The notes: generated by a model from the letters alone, not told the origin. A stretch of DNA of 64,000 nt from DATJGR01 sp963812255 (GCA_963812255.1 CAWEUM010000003.1:1-64000), one strand, 5' to 3'; positions 1 through 8,645 are shown, numbered from the stretch's first letter. A program made the numbers and translations.

Positions 1-294
1 GTCAACGTCAAGCTCGTCGAGGGTGTTTTCACACCGGAGGAGAAACACGCAATGGCTGCCGCCATTACTGACGTGATGGTCAGGTTCGAAGGCTCCGAGA
101 CCTTTCGCGAAGTCGTTTGGGTCCTGATCGAACTACAACATACGGATGGCTGGCGTGCTGTCGGCGGCAGGCCTTTCGAGGGACCAAAGTCGCTGATGAA
201 TATGCTCGCGAGAACGAAGGCTGTTTACGAAACCATCGACGGTAGGCCGACAACTGGCCGCGGGCTCGCCGCCACCGCGCCTGTCCGCGACTGA
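1..294 (+). CDS. Tautomerase family protein, 5' end outside the window
   Basis: The reading frame is open from the first base and stops at 292-294, so the N-terminus, including the catalytic Pro1, lies outside the window. The visible text (VNVKLVEGVFTPEEK, then an AAAITDVMVRFEGSE helix) fits the short beta-alpha-beta fold of 4-oxalocrotonate tautomerase-like enzymes, which isomerise unsaturated keto acids. An internal ATG at 52 exists, but it would cut away the first strand, so it is not the likely start. The tail GRPTTGRGLAATAPVRD is low in structure and may be an extension. It heads a set of stress-type genes running the same way, and unlike the next two genes its visible part shows no frameshift. 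Family placement is fairly safe; the substrate is unknown. Confidence 0.7.
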   Translation, partial: VNVKLVEGVFTPEEKHAMAAAITDVMVRFEGSETFREVVWVLIELQHTDGWRAVGGRPFEGPKSLMNMLARTKAVYETIDGRPTTGRGLAATAPVRD

Positions 295-361
295 TGGCGA
301 TGGCAGGTCCAATCCGCTAGTCGCCTCAGATCATGACGAAGGCCCGAGCCCCGAGAAACCA

Positions 362-1355
362 ATGACCAAGACGCTGACAAGTTCAGTTGCCTCCAAAGCA
401 TCGCGCCGCAATTTCCTGCAAGGCGCCGCTGCAGCTGCCCGTCGCGACCGCGCTTGCCGTGACGGCTCTGGCGGCGGTTGCCGGAGCTGCCCGAACCACC
501 CATCCAACTCAACACAAAGGACCTCCGATGATGAGCACGATCACCACAAAGGACGGAACTCGGATCTTCTACAAGGACTGGGGGCTCGGGGCAGCCGATC
601 GTGTTCCACCACGGCTGGCCGCTCAGCGCCGACGACTGGGACAACCAGATGCTGTTCTTCCTCGACAAGGGCTACCGGGTCATCGCCCATGACCGGCGCG
701 GGCACGGCCGCTCGACCCAGACCGACACCGGCAACGACATGGACACCTATGCCGCCGATGTCGCCGAACTCGCGGCAGCGCTCGACCTGAAGGACGCAAT
801 CCATATCGGCCACTCGACCGGTGGCGGCGAGGTCGCGCGCTACGTGGCCCGCCACGGCAGCGGCCGCGTCGCCAAGGCGGTGATGATCAGCGCCATGCCG
901 CCGGTGATGGTGAAGAGCGCAGAAGAACCCTGGCGGCACGCCGATCGAGGTCTTCGACGGCTTCGTGCCGCGCTCGCGGCCAACCGCGCGCAGTTCTATC
1001 TCGATGTGGCGACCGGCCCTTTCTACGGCTTCAACCGGCCGGCGCGAAGGTGTCGAGGGCCTGATCCGCAACTGGTGGCGCCAGGGGATGATGGGCGGGG
1101 CCAAGGCGCACTACGAGTGCATCAAGGTGTTCTCGGAAACGGACCTCACCGAGGACCTGAAGGCGATCGACGTGCCGGTGCTGATCATGCACGGCGAGCG
1201 ACGACCAGATGGTGCCGATTGCCGATGCTGCGGCGCTTGCCGTCAAGCTGCTGAAGCAGGGCACGCTGAAGGTCTACAAGGGCCTGCCGCACGGCATGTT
1301 CGCGACCCATCCGGAAATCATCAATCCGGAGATCCTCGCCTTCATCCAGGCATAG
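362..1355 (+). pseudogene. Tat-exported alpha/beta hydrolase (non-heme chloroperoxidase-like), broken by several frameshifts
   Basis: Pieced together across frames, this is one alpha/beta hydrolase of the cofactor-free haloperoxidase type. It begins at 362 with a twin-arginine leader (SRRNFLQGAAAA) whose hydrophobic part (LPVATALAVTALAAVAGAA) continues in another frame. The mature part starts near MSTITTKDGTRIFYKDWG at 531. Landmarks are the oxyanion region VFHHGWPLS, the nucleophile elbow GHSTGGGEV, the acid region around VPVLIMHGE, and the histidine in GLPHGMF before the stop at 1353-1355. Frame changes are needed near 430, 590, 930, 1045 and 1200, so no intact product is predicted. Family members hydrolyse esters or make peracids. 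Five indels in 1 kb mean either advanced decay or poor consensus sequence here; the next gene shows the same pattern. Confidence 0.8.
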
Positions 1356-1476
1356 GCGCATACGGCGTGTCGCTGCGTTGCTGTCTTTGAGAGCGCGCCG
1401 GAACTTCGAGCACGATTCGTCTTGAATGCCGCAATTGGTGTCGGACCGATCGCAATAGTTTCTTCGGAGGCTGGGT

Positions 1477-2424
1477 ATGTACGACTTCATGGTGACCCGA
1501 CGCGCGGCGCGCGTTGTGCTCGGTATCTGTCTTTTCGGCTCGGCAACACTGTCCGCGCGTCCGCACAGACCTCGGCGGCCACGCCATACAGCACCATCAT
1601 CGGCGCCGCAGCATCACCGATCTCGGTGCAGGTTGTGCGAGACGGCGTCAGCATGCTTGAGGGCTCCGGCGGAAACATCGGTGTCCTGAGCGGAAGCGAC
1701 GGGCTTTTGATCGTCGATTGCGGCATCGCGGTTTCGCAGCACAAGATCCAGGAAGCCCTAGCGCGGTTGAACAGCGGACCGCTTCGCTATGCGATCCTCA
1801 CTCACTGGCACTGGGACCACTCCGACGGCGATGGTTGGGTGCGTCGTAAAGGCGCGGAGCTCATGGCGAGCCGCGAGACGATAGAGCGCTTGTCGCAAAC
1901 TATCCGAGTCGAGGAATGGGGTCACACGTTCACGCCAGTTGCAGAGTCCGACCTTCCCAACGTTCCCCTCGATGGCGCGAGAACTCTCAGTTTTGCGGGC
2001 GAGACGGTGATCATTCGACCATACATGCATTCCCATACCGATGGCGACCTATCGGTCTCCTTCAAGCGCGCTGACGTGCTGATAACCGGCGATACCTTTT
2101 GGAACGCAATGTACCCGTTCATCGATTATGTGGCGGGCGGGAGCATTGGCGGCATGATCGAGGCTGCGAACGAGAATCTGGAACTTGCCAGCGCGCGGAC
2201 CCGGGTGATCCCGGGCCATGGGCCGTTCGGAGACCGCACCCAGCTCTCGCGCCTTTCGAGACATGCTGGTGGACATCCGCGATAGAGTTGCTGACCTCAA
2301 GGCAAAGGGCTTCAGCCTCGAACAGGTACAGGCCGCCCAGCCCACGGCAACTTACGACGGTAAGTGGGGCCAATCGATCATCAGCGGCAACCTCTTTACC
2401 GCGCTCGTCTATCGCGGCCTCTGA
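1477..2424 (+). pseudogene. Metallo-beta-lactamase-fold hydrolase with signal peptide, frameshifted
   Basis: ATG at 1477 has a GGAGG ribosome site 10 bases upstream and begins a signal-like segment (RRAARVVLGICLFGSATL). The frame then shifts near 1555 to VRASAQTSAATPYSTII, and again near 2225, where the last 60 codons (AFRDMLVDIRDRVADL to ALVYRGL) lie in another frame. The core is a clear MBL fold: DGLLIVDCG, the zinc motif THWHWDHSDG, a downstream histidine in MHSHTDGD, the aspartate of LITGDTFWN and the final VIPGHGP. Members are periplasmic zinc hydrolases with varied substrates. Length and motifs are complete once the two indels are repaired, so a sequencing error would restore a normal gene of about 315 residues. 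Confidence 0.8.
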
Positions 2425-2528
2425 GGCCCGAAACGGCGACGGCCCATGTCGCAAAATCAGTTATCGCGTCGGTCGTGGCATCGCGACGATTTCGCAAGGC
2501 GCCTCTTACCGCAATCTGAGGATTCACT

Positions 2529-2966
2529 ATGATCATTTCCGAAAAGGCGTTAGACATCGACGTACCGGTCACTCTTCAGCACGTCAAATCCGTGCACAGC
2601 ATTGGCGGGCTGCAATTCGAAGGCGACTTGCCTGCGTCGATATTCCGCCTCCAGCTGATCACGAGCGACATCGCCGAGTGGGGCGCGGTATCGGATGTGA
2701 TCGCCGTGTTCCACACCAACGCCGGGCACGTGACGCTAAACGACGCCACGTACAACGTCTCGCGGCACATTGCGACCGGCAACCCCTACAAGGATCTAGT
2801 AACCGATTTGGTGAAGCGCGGCGTGAAGGTAGAGCTGTGCGGCGCAACGGCGCGCGCGAACGGCTGGGGCAAGGCCGACCTCCTGCCGGACATCAAGGTC
2901 AACCGGGACGCCATGGCCCGGACGATCGAGCTCGTTCAGCGCGGATTTGTGAAGATCAGCGAATGA
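2529..2966 (+). CDS. DsrE family protein
   Basis: This 145-residue protein matches small DsrE/DsrF-fold proteins. It has a Rossmann-like start (QLITSDIAEWGAVSDVIAVFHTNAGHVTL) and the diagnostic late motif VELCGATARANGWGKADLLPDIKVN, which holds the single conserved cysteine of the family. ATG at 2529 is preceded by TGAGG eight bases away. It is intact, in contrast to the frameshifted genes on both sides. DsrE-like proteins bind or relay sulfur or act as small soluble partners; no heterotrimer partners (DsrF, DsrH) are nearby, so a sulfur-relay role is only a guess. Confidence 0.8.
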   Translation: MIISEKALDIDVPVTLQHVKSVHSIGGLQFEGDLPASIFRLQLITSDIAEWGAVSDVIAVFHTNAGHVTLNDATYNVSRHIATGNPYKDLVTDLVKRGVKVELCGATARANGWGKADLLPDIKVNRDAMARTIELVQRGFVKISE

Positions 2967-3130
2967 CCATAAATCGTCCGCACCGCATCGCCTCCGCAAA
3001 CGGTTCTTCACTGACGAAGAGTCCCCGCGCTCGAGCGCAATCGGCGCGCCATCGGCGGCGATCACGTTCGTCGTAGGTCGCAATCAACAGCACGTTAGAT
3101 CGATACAGGTCCAAGTTTGAGGAGAGTGAG

Positions 3131-3662
3131 ATGAGCGCGGAAGATGTGGTTCAGGGTTTCGGCGCACTCTCGCCGACGAGGATCGGCGGCTCACCCGAGA
3201 TTCGCTACAAAAGTGTTGCCGCCTTGAACCGTATGCTCGCGCATACACTGAGCCTCCGAGATTTGTACAAAAAGAATCACTGGCAGACGTCGGGCGTGAC
3301 GTTCTATCAGCTCCATCTACTCTTCGACAAACACTATGCCGAACAGGCTGAGCTCGCTGACACGATTGCAGAGCGCGTGCAAACGCTGGGCGGCGTCACG
3401 CTGGCGCTCGCGGCCGACGTTGCAGCCGAAAGCCGGAGCATCGAGCCGCGCGCCCCGAGGCCGGGAGGGCGCGCGCGCAGAACTGAACGAACTCTGCGCT
3501 GCACACGAGCTGATTCTGGTCGAGGCACGCGCGCTCGCGCGCGAGGCAGCCGAGCGTGGCGACGACGGCACCAACGACCTCCTCGTCAGCGATGTCGTCC
3601 GCACCAATGAGCTGCAGTGCTGGTTCGTCAGCGAACACTTGTCGAACGAAGGCTCGTCATAA
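3131..3662 (+). pseudogene. dps: Dps-family ferritin-like DNA protection protein, one frameshift
   Basis: Dps forms a 12-mer shell that oxidises and stores iron and protects DNA in starvation. ATG at 3131 follows GAGGAGAGTGAG. The first part carries the ferroxidase helix (LYKKNHWQTSG, then LHLLFDKHYAEQAELADTIAERV), with the expected His and the Asp and Glu of the intersubunit iron site. Between about 3430 and 3460 the frame shifts, and the rest (RAPRGREGARAEL, then SGD-type text ERGDDGTNDLLVSDVVRTNEL) reads on to a stop at 3662. The junction lies in a G/C-run-rich stretch. With one base corrected it would be a normal Dps of about 177 residues. Confidence 0.85.
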
Positions 3663-3693
3663 GCGCACCCTCACAAGCATTCAGCGATCTCAT

Positions 3694-4308
3694 TCAACGT
3701 GCAGGGTTGAAGGCAATCGTCTCCAGATCCGCGAAATCGGTGGGCAGATGTCTTGCAGGTTCTTCCCGAGGCATTTGCATTCGTTTCGTCGTGCGCAGAA
3801 CTATGAGAGTCATGTTGCTTTGCTTTGCTAATCGCGCTCGGCTGGAGTCGTCGCGACCAAGGCAGGTCGCCGCATTCGACGAGGATCCGTCTCTCGCCAC
3901 CGTGAACGGTTTGGGCACACTCGACGTGGCCGCAGCTGGGGCGAGCTTGAGCGTCAAGACCTTACGCCCGGCGTGTGGACCGACGGCAATGCGGTATTCA
4001 ATCGACGCAGCGCCCAATGCATCGAGAACATCACGTGCTTCCAGATCGAGCCAGGGCTGTTCCGGATCTCGGATCAACAGACCATCACGTTCCAGGCAGC
4101 GCAGCACGCGCAACACAATCGTATCAAGCAGCTGCGTCATCATGGCTGGCGCAGGAGCCGTCTGTTCCGGACAGTGTCTGCCGTAGAGGTGTTGGTTGGC
4201 GATGCCCACAACGGGCAGCACCGCCAGTGCGGGGTAGAACATGGTCGTGAGCGTGCCAAAGCACGAAGGCAGATCGAAGTCGAACTGGGCCCTCTTTATC
4301 GTGAGCAT
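3694..4308 (-). pseudogene. IS91-family transposase remnant
   Basis: The open frame of 204 codons has a middle part that reads like the C-terminal half of IS91-type Y2 transposases: TIVLRVLRCLERDGLL, then ALGAASIEYRIAVGPHAGRKVLTLK, then a degenerate form of the GFSLHAA segment (DGSSSNAATCLGRDD). The N-terminal zinc-binding and HUH parts and the tyrosine helix are missing, and the last 40 codons (SNMTLIVLRTTKRMQ) no longer resemble the family. It is best read as a scrap of a rolling-circle-type insertion sequence. Such remnants are common next to island cargo. The family call rests on motif recall, without alignment. Confidence 0.6.
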
Positions 4309-5492
4309 CGATCACCACACCGCGGTGGTCGAATGCACTTGTATGCATCGAAGGCGGCATCGAAAACCGGCACACGAAGCGGCAGTGAACGTGGACGTTG
4401 GTGGTTCAGGTCGCTACGGTGCTCGAACAGTCCGGTAAGTGTTTCTGATCGACTCGGCAGCCGTAGCTGAACGAGTTCCGTTTTCACGGTAATGATCGTG
4501 GGACACCACTCCCTGACCTGACAGTGCCGATCTTCGGCGACACAGGGCCTCTTCTGTTGAAGAGTACGTCTGCGCCAGAACCAACGGACCTACACAGTCA
4601 GGTCTTATCTCGAACGTGGTTTTCTGAAGTCACCTCCTTTGGATGATGCGGCGGAGCCGCGGGGTTGATGAATGGTCTCGCGATCGCCAAAGGCGAATCG
4701 CTCGACCTCGGTAGGAAGATGGGCCGATGCCCGAATTGAACGAACGGATCGAAGATCCTGAGTCTCGACGATGAACCGATGACCTTGACGGTCATTGCGA
4801 CATTGCACGGTTCTCGATGTCGCTGTTGCAGTGATTGAGCGTCTGCTTCGCTGTCCGGTTGGCTTACGCCAGGCTGGATCGACCTGCCACTTTAAACGCA
4901 GTGGCCGCGTATAAATCGTCAGTGCATGCAGTTTGGGCACCGAAACCGCGGCTGTCACTTCGAAATCCGACCGCGGGGCCGCGTGATTACTGGCGTGTGG
5001 CCGTCGTCACTACACCGCTGCGCTTCGTAGTGACGACGGCACCTTCGGGTCGTTGCACGGATCGCGCCGGGCATTCGCCCGTCGCGATCCCTGCTTCAAG
5101 TCGTTACTGCGCCTTCGGTACGCGTCTCGAGTACAACCGCGTCGCGTGACTTCGGCTGTCGCGGCTGCGCGCATGTGATGTGCGCTCCGCCGCATCGGTT
5201 CTCGGCTCGCCCTTTCTTGCGAGCTCGCACTGTGTCGGTCGCGTCCGTGGTCCATGCCTTGCACTCAATGAGCGCAGCTTCCCGCGCCAAATTCCGTAGC
5301 GCATTGGGCAGATCCCTCGTCACTGGCAGTGGGTCTCAGGAGCCCTTGGGCCCAGTGAGCCCAAGCGTCGACCGTTACAGATTCTGTTCCGCGCTCGATC
5401 CACACCCGGGTGGAACCGGTGGCTAACCGTCGCTCGCGCTCCATCGACACAACAAAAGGACGCGCACCTTGACTCGGTCGTTACAGAATCTG
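4309..5492. other. About 1.2 kb without a recognisable gene
   Basis: No frame here looks like a protein: candidate ORFs are short, arginine- and cysteine-rich and overlap in several frames. The stretch lies between the IS91 remnant and the 3' end of the island replication gene. It holds a perfect 14-bp inverted repeat (5000-5040), a 7-bp hairpin CTTGGGC/GCCCAAG at 5345-5365, and one copy of the GTTACAG palindromic motif at 5374; a second copy at 5480 runs into the replication gene. It may be non-coding island DNA with maintenance sites, or decayed sequence. Confidence 0.5.
5000..5040. repeat. Perfect 14-bp inverted repeat (hairpin, 13-nt loop)
   Basis: Left arm GCCGTCGTCACTAC (5000-5013) is the exact reverse complement of the right arm (5027-5040). 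The loop is ACCGCTGCGCTTC. No T-run follows on either strand, so it is not a standard intrinsic terminator. It lies in gene-free island DNA, where a protein-binding or nicking site is possible. Confidence 0.7.
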
Positions 5493-6009
5493 TTACGGCT
5501 CGGGCGTGGACTCACTGAGCCCACTCTGAAGATTGGGCATGCCGAGCACCGTGCGCAGCTCGGCGAGTGACGATCGAGCGGTCGCATTGGCGGCTGCGCG
5601 ATCAGGCCGCGTGTCCACCGGAGACACGATCGGGCGTTCGCGCTCGCGTGCCCTCGCCTCACGCTCCGCCTCGACACTAAACGCCAGATTGGCCTGAAAC
5701 TCACCGCTCAATGCGGCACGACACAGCGACGCCAGGAAGCGCAGATCGTCGTACACCGTGGGCATGCCACGGCGCTCGGCACAAATGCGCCCTTCGGCCT
5801 CATCCAGGATATGTTGGCGCATCTCCGCCGGTACTGCCGCCAAATGGCGGCCCGCCAGATCACATTGGTTCGCCGAAAAGCGACTGGGATACGTGAGAGG
5901 TTCGCCGCGCTCGTTCGTGGTCAGCGTTACAGAATCTGGAACCTCTGTAGTAGTTGTCTTCTCTCGTATACATAAAGAACTACTACTACGGTGTTGCAGA
6001 TTTTGTAAC
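5374..6009. repeat. Four iteron-like palindromic motifs in and beside the replication gene
   Basis: Near-palindromic 16-17-mers with consensus GTTACAGAATCTGTTAC lie at 5374-5390, 5480-5496, 5926-5942 and 5994-6009 (the last as TTGCAGATTTTGTAAC). The last two bracket an AT-rich segment with a 9-bp inverted repeat GTAGTAGTT/AACTACTAC (5947-5955 and 5978-5986) around CTCTCGTATACATAAAG. The gene at this point encodes a Ser/Thr-rich linker, so the DNA could be free to carry binding sites. This layout suggests a replication origin inside the initiator gene; function is inference. Confidence 0.5.
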
Positions 6010-6689
6010 GTCACAAATTTCTCCGTTTTCGAGTTTTGGCCGAGGCGCTCACTGACTTCGGTTTGCCCTACGTTGGAAAGAATGAGCGCCGCGCGCGTGT
6101 CCTGGGCAACGGTGCGCACGCGGGCGTGTGAGTGCGTCAGCGACGCATCGAGGAACTGCGTGTACTGCGGATCGAGATGCAGCGTATCGGGGAGCGGCAA
6201 GGGTTCATCGTGCAACGCATAGATGTTGCGTCGAAACCGTCCACACGGTTCGCGCAACCGCGCACACAGTGTCAGCCACCGAGCGATCCGCAGTATCGCC
6301 ACACAGCGCACGACGGTCGTCTTCGAGGCGATGTTCGCCTTCTCGCAGATCTTGGCGTAACTCGGGAAGTTCGAGCTGCCCGCCCCTCTTGCGTGTCGTT
6401 TGACCACCATCCAGACGAGCTTGTCGACCGGCTCGAGGGTCGGATCCTGAATCAGGTTGTCAGGGATGACCTCATGGCGATTGCAGACAAACAGCATCGC
6501 GTCGTTAGCGACCGGTTCGCCGTGAACGCGGGTGACCGTCGCTTCCATCAACGCATCGAGTGCGAGGGTCTCCGGTCGGAGCAATGCACCGACCGCTGCT
6601 GCCATAGAGAGCTTTTGGATTTCGATAGGGATCACTGCCCCGAACACTTCGGTGCGCTCGTCCTGCCGCGTTGCCCCGCTACGGCCCAC
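5493..6689 (-). CDS. STY4528-type island/ICE replication protein
   Basis: The 398-residue protein has the recognisable core of the STY4528 family, replication-type proteins found on integrative conjugative elements and pathogenicity islands: LFVCNRHEVIPDNLIQDP, then PVDKLVWMVVKRHARGAGSSNFPSYAKICEKANI (a winged-helix region), then VRCVAILRIARWLTLCARLR and NIYALHDEPLPLPDTLHLDPQY. After residue ~230 comes a Ser/Thr-rich linker and then a less conserved tail (RHLAAVPAEMRQHILDEAEGR). The start at 6689 is uncertain: no ribosome site is obvious, and an internal ATG at 6605 (MAAAVGALLRPE) is a fair alternative. Excisionase-like and integrase genes lie upstream in the same direction. Palindromic motifs lie within the gene. 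Confidence 0.75.
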   Translation of the reverse strand: MGRSGATRQDERTEVFGAVIPIEIQKLSMAAAVGALLRPETLALDALMEATVTRVHGEPVANDAMLFVCNRHEVIPDNLIQDPTLEPVDKLVWMVVKRHARGAGSSNFPSYAKICEKANIASKTTVVRCVAILRIARWLTLCARLREPCGRFRRNIYALHDEPLPLPDTLHLDPQYTQFLDASLTHSHARVRTVAQDTRAALILSNVGQTEVSERLGQNSKTEKFVTLQNLQHRSSSSLCIREKTTTTEVPDSVTLTTNERGEPLTYPSRFSANQCDLAGRHLAAVPAEMRQHILDEAEGRICAERRGMPTVYDDLRFLASLCRAALSGEFQANLAFSVEAEREARARERERPIVSPVDTRPDRAAANATARSSLAELRTVLGMPNLQSGLSESTPEP

Positions 6690-6797
6690 ACGTGCACGGT
6701 GTGCCCGCCGGGAATCCTTTGAATGCGATCAACTCTCCAACTCGTCGATACGCGTGTATACCGACGCCGCGTAGCCTCAACGCCTTTCGCATCCCTG

Positions 6798-7118
6798 TCA
6801 TTGCCTTCGACGCGTGACCTTGGACATTGGCGCCATGCCCATCGTCTTCGGTACGAGGACATCCACGCCGTTTTGCGCGGCCTCGATCATCCTTTCGAAG
6901 CTGTCTCGAGTGACGTAGCGCCGTCCACCGATGACGAAAGTCTGCAACCACCCGGAGGCGATGAGTTCATAGATGCGCGTCCTGCCGCCATCCAGGGTCT
7001 CGGCCGCTTCGCGCATTGACATGGGGGCTTGCACGATGGTGTCCTCGCTCGATCGAAGTCGTTGCAGGACACCCACGATAGGGCGCCATTCGCGCTGCAC
7101 AACAACAAATGGCTTCAT
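6798..7118 (-). CDS. Excisionase/AlpA-like helix-turn-helix protein
   Basis: The 106-residue protein contains a MerR-type winged HTH as in phage and island excisionases: MSMREAAETLDGGRTRIYELIASGWL, then the wing FVIGGRRYVTRDSFERMIEAAQ (residues ~33-80). The first 32 residues are unlike the family, so translation may start at 7022 (MSMREAAET); no strong ribosome site decides this. It lies between the integrase and the replication gene, all leftward, which fits a recombination directionality factor that also controls island genes. A transcription-regulator role alone is the alternative. Confidence 0.7.
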   Translation of the reverse strand: MKPFVVVQREWRPIVGVLQRLRSSEDTIVQAPMSMREAAETLDGGRTRIYELIASGWLQTFVIGGRRYVTRDSFERMIEAAQNGVDVLVPKTMGMAPMSKVTRRRQ

Positions 7119-7229
7119 GGGTCGGCGGAATTTCTTATGAAGTGATTGCGCGGGGTGCTTCAGTAGAACAGCGTTCGGATACGATCGAATTGAACGACTG
7201 TCCGTGCAGCCTTCTATCCCGTTGCTCTT

Positions 7230-8285
7230 TTACGACGCGAGTCTCTCGACAGCGGCGGCCAAATCGTCATGCAACGCGTGGCCGTAAACGTTGAGCATCG
7301 ACAGGTCGGCGTGCCCGGCCAGTTTCGAGACCGTGAACGGCGCAACGCCGGCGCGCAGCAACGCACTCACGAAAGCGTGTCGCGTTGCTTCGTTCCAAGT
7401 GAACGCGAAGTCTGCGTCAGTACGCGCTTTTAGCCAGGCGCGTTTGAAGGCGTGCGGAAAAAGCAAACCGTCGCGGGGACACTTCGCCAGCGCCTTACGC
7501 GCGGTAGCATTCAGCGGCACGAAGCGACCCTTGCCGGACTTGGCGACCGGCACATAAACGCGGTCGCCGTCGATGTCCTCGCGACGCAACCGACGCAGCT
7601 CTCCCAACCGCAACCCCGTGTTGCGCGCGAACACATAGGCTGTCGCTGCGTAGCCCTTCAACGCCCTCCGCAAGCGTGCCTCGGCAGCTGTGTCCGGAAT
7701 CCGCACTCGTTCTCGCGTCACGTTGCCGACCTTCAGCCGCTTCACGCCGTCGGTGGGGTTCGATTCGACCAATCCCTTGGCGAGCGCCCAGGTGTACAGC
7801 GATCGCAGTGCGTCGAGTTTTCGGTTGGCCGTCTTGGCAGAGCGCTTCTTGACCAACGACGTTTGCCACGCTCGCACGTCGAAGGTTGCGGCGAATTCCG
7901 TGCCGACAGCGTTGATGATCGTCGTCAGTACTTCGAGCGACCGGGGCTCGAATCCCTGCGCGCGCTTCAGCGCCTTGAACTCGATTCCGTAGGCATCGGC
8001 CAATTCCTTGAGCGTCACGCCTTTAGGCGCCAGGATCGCTGCCCGCAGCCACTCCGGTTTTGGGTCCTCACCGAGCGCGAGTCGTTGCAGTATCTTCTGA
8101 GGTTCAGCGCGCGCCATCGTCGCGTTGACCAGCGGATAGGGTCCGATCCGAACGCGCTTGCCGCGGGCGACTTGGTAGTACCAGTCGCGCTTGCCGGTCG
8201 GCAGCACCCGCATCAACAGGCCGGGCACGCGCGGATCCCGGACGTCGTAAGCAGTTTCTTTGGCGGTGAGAGTCTTGGGGTCCAA
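7230..8285 (-). CDS. int: Tyrosine recombinase (island integrase)
   Basis: The N-terminal arm-binding domain opens with DPKTLTAKETAYDVRDPRVPGLLMRVLPTG, followed by a SAM-like core-binding domain (residues ~90-180) and the catalytic domain. Visible active-site elements are the first arginine in RNTGLRLGEL, the second arginine in ATRHAF, the histidine of AGHADLS and the tyrosine of NVYGHA. The usual His of the HxxR box is Glu here (WNEATRH) if aligned without a gap. The only in-frame start after the upstream TAA is TTG at 8285, with AGG about 8 bases upstream. The gene starts 108 bp from the tRNA-Pro 3' half and is read away from it. It likely integrates the island into tRNA-Pro. Confidence 0.9.
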   Translation of the reverse strand: MDPKTLTAKETAYDVRDPRVPGLLMRVLPTGKRDWYYQVARGKRVRIGPYPLVNATMARAEPQKILQRLALGEDPKPEWLRAAILAPKGVTLKELADAYGIEFKALKRAQGFEPRSLEVLTTIINAVGTEFAATFDVRAWQTSLVKKRSAKTANRKLDALRSLYTWALAKGLVESNPTDGVKRLKVGNVTRERVRIPDTAAEARLRRALKGYAATAYVFARNTGLRLGELRRLRREDIDGDRVYVPVAKSGKGRFVPLNATARKALAKCPRDGLLFPHAFKRAWLKARTDADFAFTWNEATRHAFVSALLRAGVAPFTVSKLAGHADLSMLNVYGHALHDDLAAAVERLAS

Positions 8286-8316
8286 AGTGCACCTGAAGTG
8301 CAGTTAGTCCAAACGG

Positions 8317-8344
8317 ATAGTACAACATGGACAACGCAGGACAA
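8317..8344 (-). promoter_or_regulatory. Candidate integrase promoter
   Basis: On the minus strand TTGTCC (8344-8339) and TACTAT (8322-8317) are separated by 16 bases and lie 32 bases before the integrase start. The spacing and sequences are close to a sigma70 promoter. Short AAGTGCA repeats between promoter and start could be an operator. Confidence 0.4.
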
Positions 8345-8393
8345 GTATAATCAATGACTTATGCGCAACCCCGCGGCGCTACTGGGCTACGAG

Positions 8394-8443
8394 TCACGTT
8401 CGGGACGTGGGGGCCGGAGGTTCGAATCCTCTCACTCCGACCA
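8394..8443 (+). other. 3' half of tRNA-Pro(CGG), probable island attachment site
   Basis: From the 3' end backwards: CCA (8441-8443), discriminator A, acceptor strand CACTCCG, a T arm with GGTTCGAATCC, a variable loop, and an anticodon arm TCACG-TTCGGGA-CGTGG giving anticodon CGG at 8401-8403. The bases that should form the 5' acceptor strand (expected CGGAGTG) and D arm do not pair, so the 5' half has been replaced. This is what remains at the far end when an island inserts into a tRNA gene and duplicates its 3' part. The intact copy would lie to the left of the window. An 8-bp hairpin ACAAAAAC/GTTTTTGT follows at 8444-8464. Confidence 0.75.
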
Positions 8444-8570
8444 ACAAAAACACTGCGTTTTTGTACATTCCCATAAAATCGCAGTACCTCCCAAAGTGCG
8501 ACGCAAGTGCAATCGACTCTCCCGCTGCCTCCCCCGAGTGCCTGGTCGATCCCAGTCATTTACCTTCAGG

Positions 8571-8645
8571 CCGTCCGGTTTCCTGTATCGATCGAACAAG
8601 TTGATGTACGACCGACAAACAAACTCACTCTGGAACCAGTTCACG
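8571..8645 (+). pseudogene. DUF3179 domain fragment
   Basis: Twenty-five codons read PSGFLYRSNKLMYDRQTNSL followed by WNQFT, which matches the signature segment of DUF3179 proteins (a Leu-Tyr-x-Ser-Asn, then Met-Tyr-Asp-Arg-x-Thr and Ser-Leu-Trp-x-Gln pattern). Nothing on either side continues the domain in any frame. It is a leftover of a destroyed gene next to the island edge, with no product expected. Confidence 0.65.

Noticed and set aside
8368..8443. Complete tRNA-Pro gene
   Set aside because: The 5' acceptor strand and D arm do not pair with the 3' half, so only the 3' part is present.
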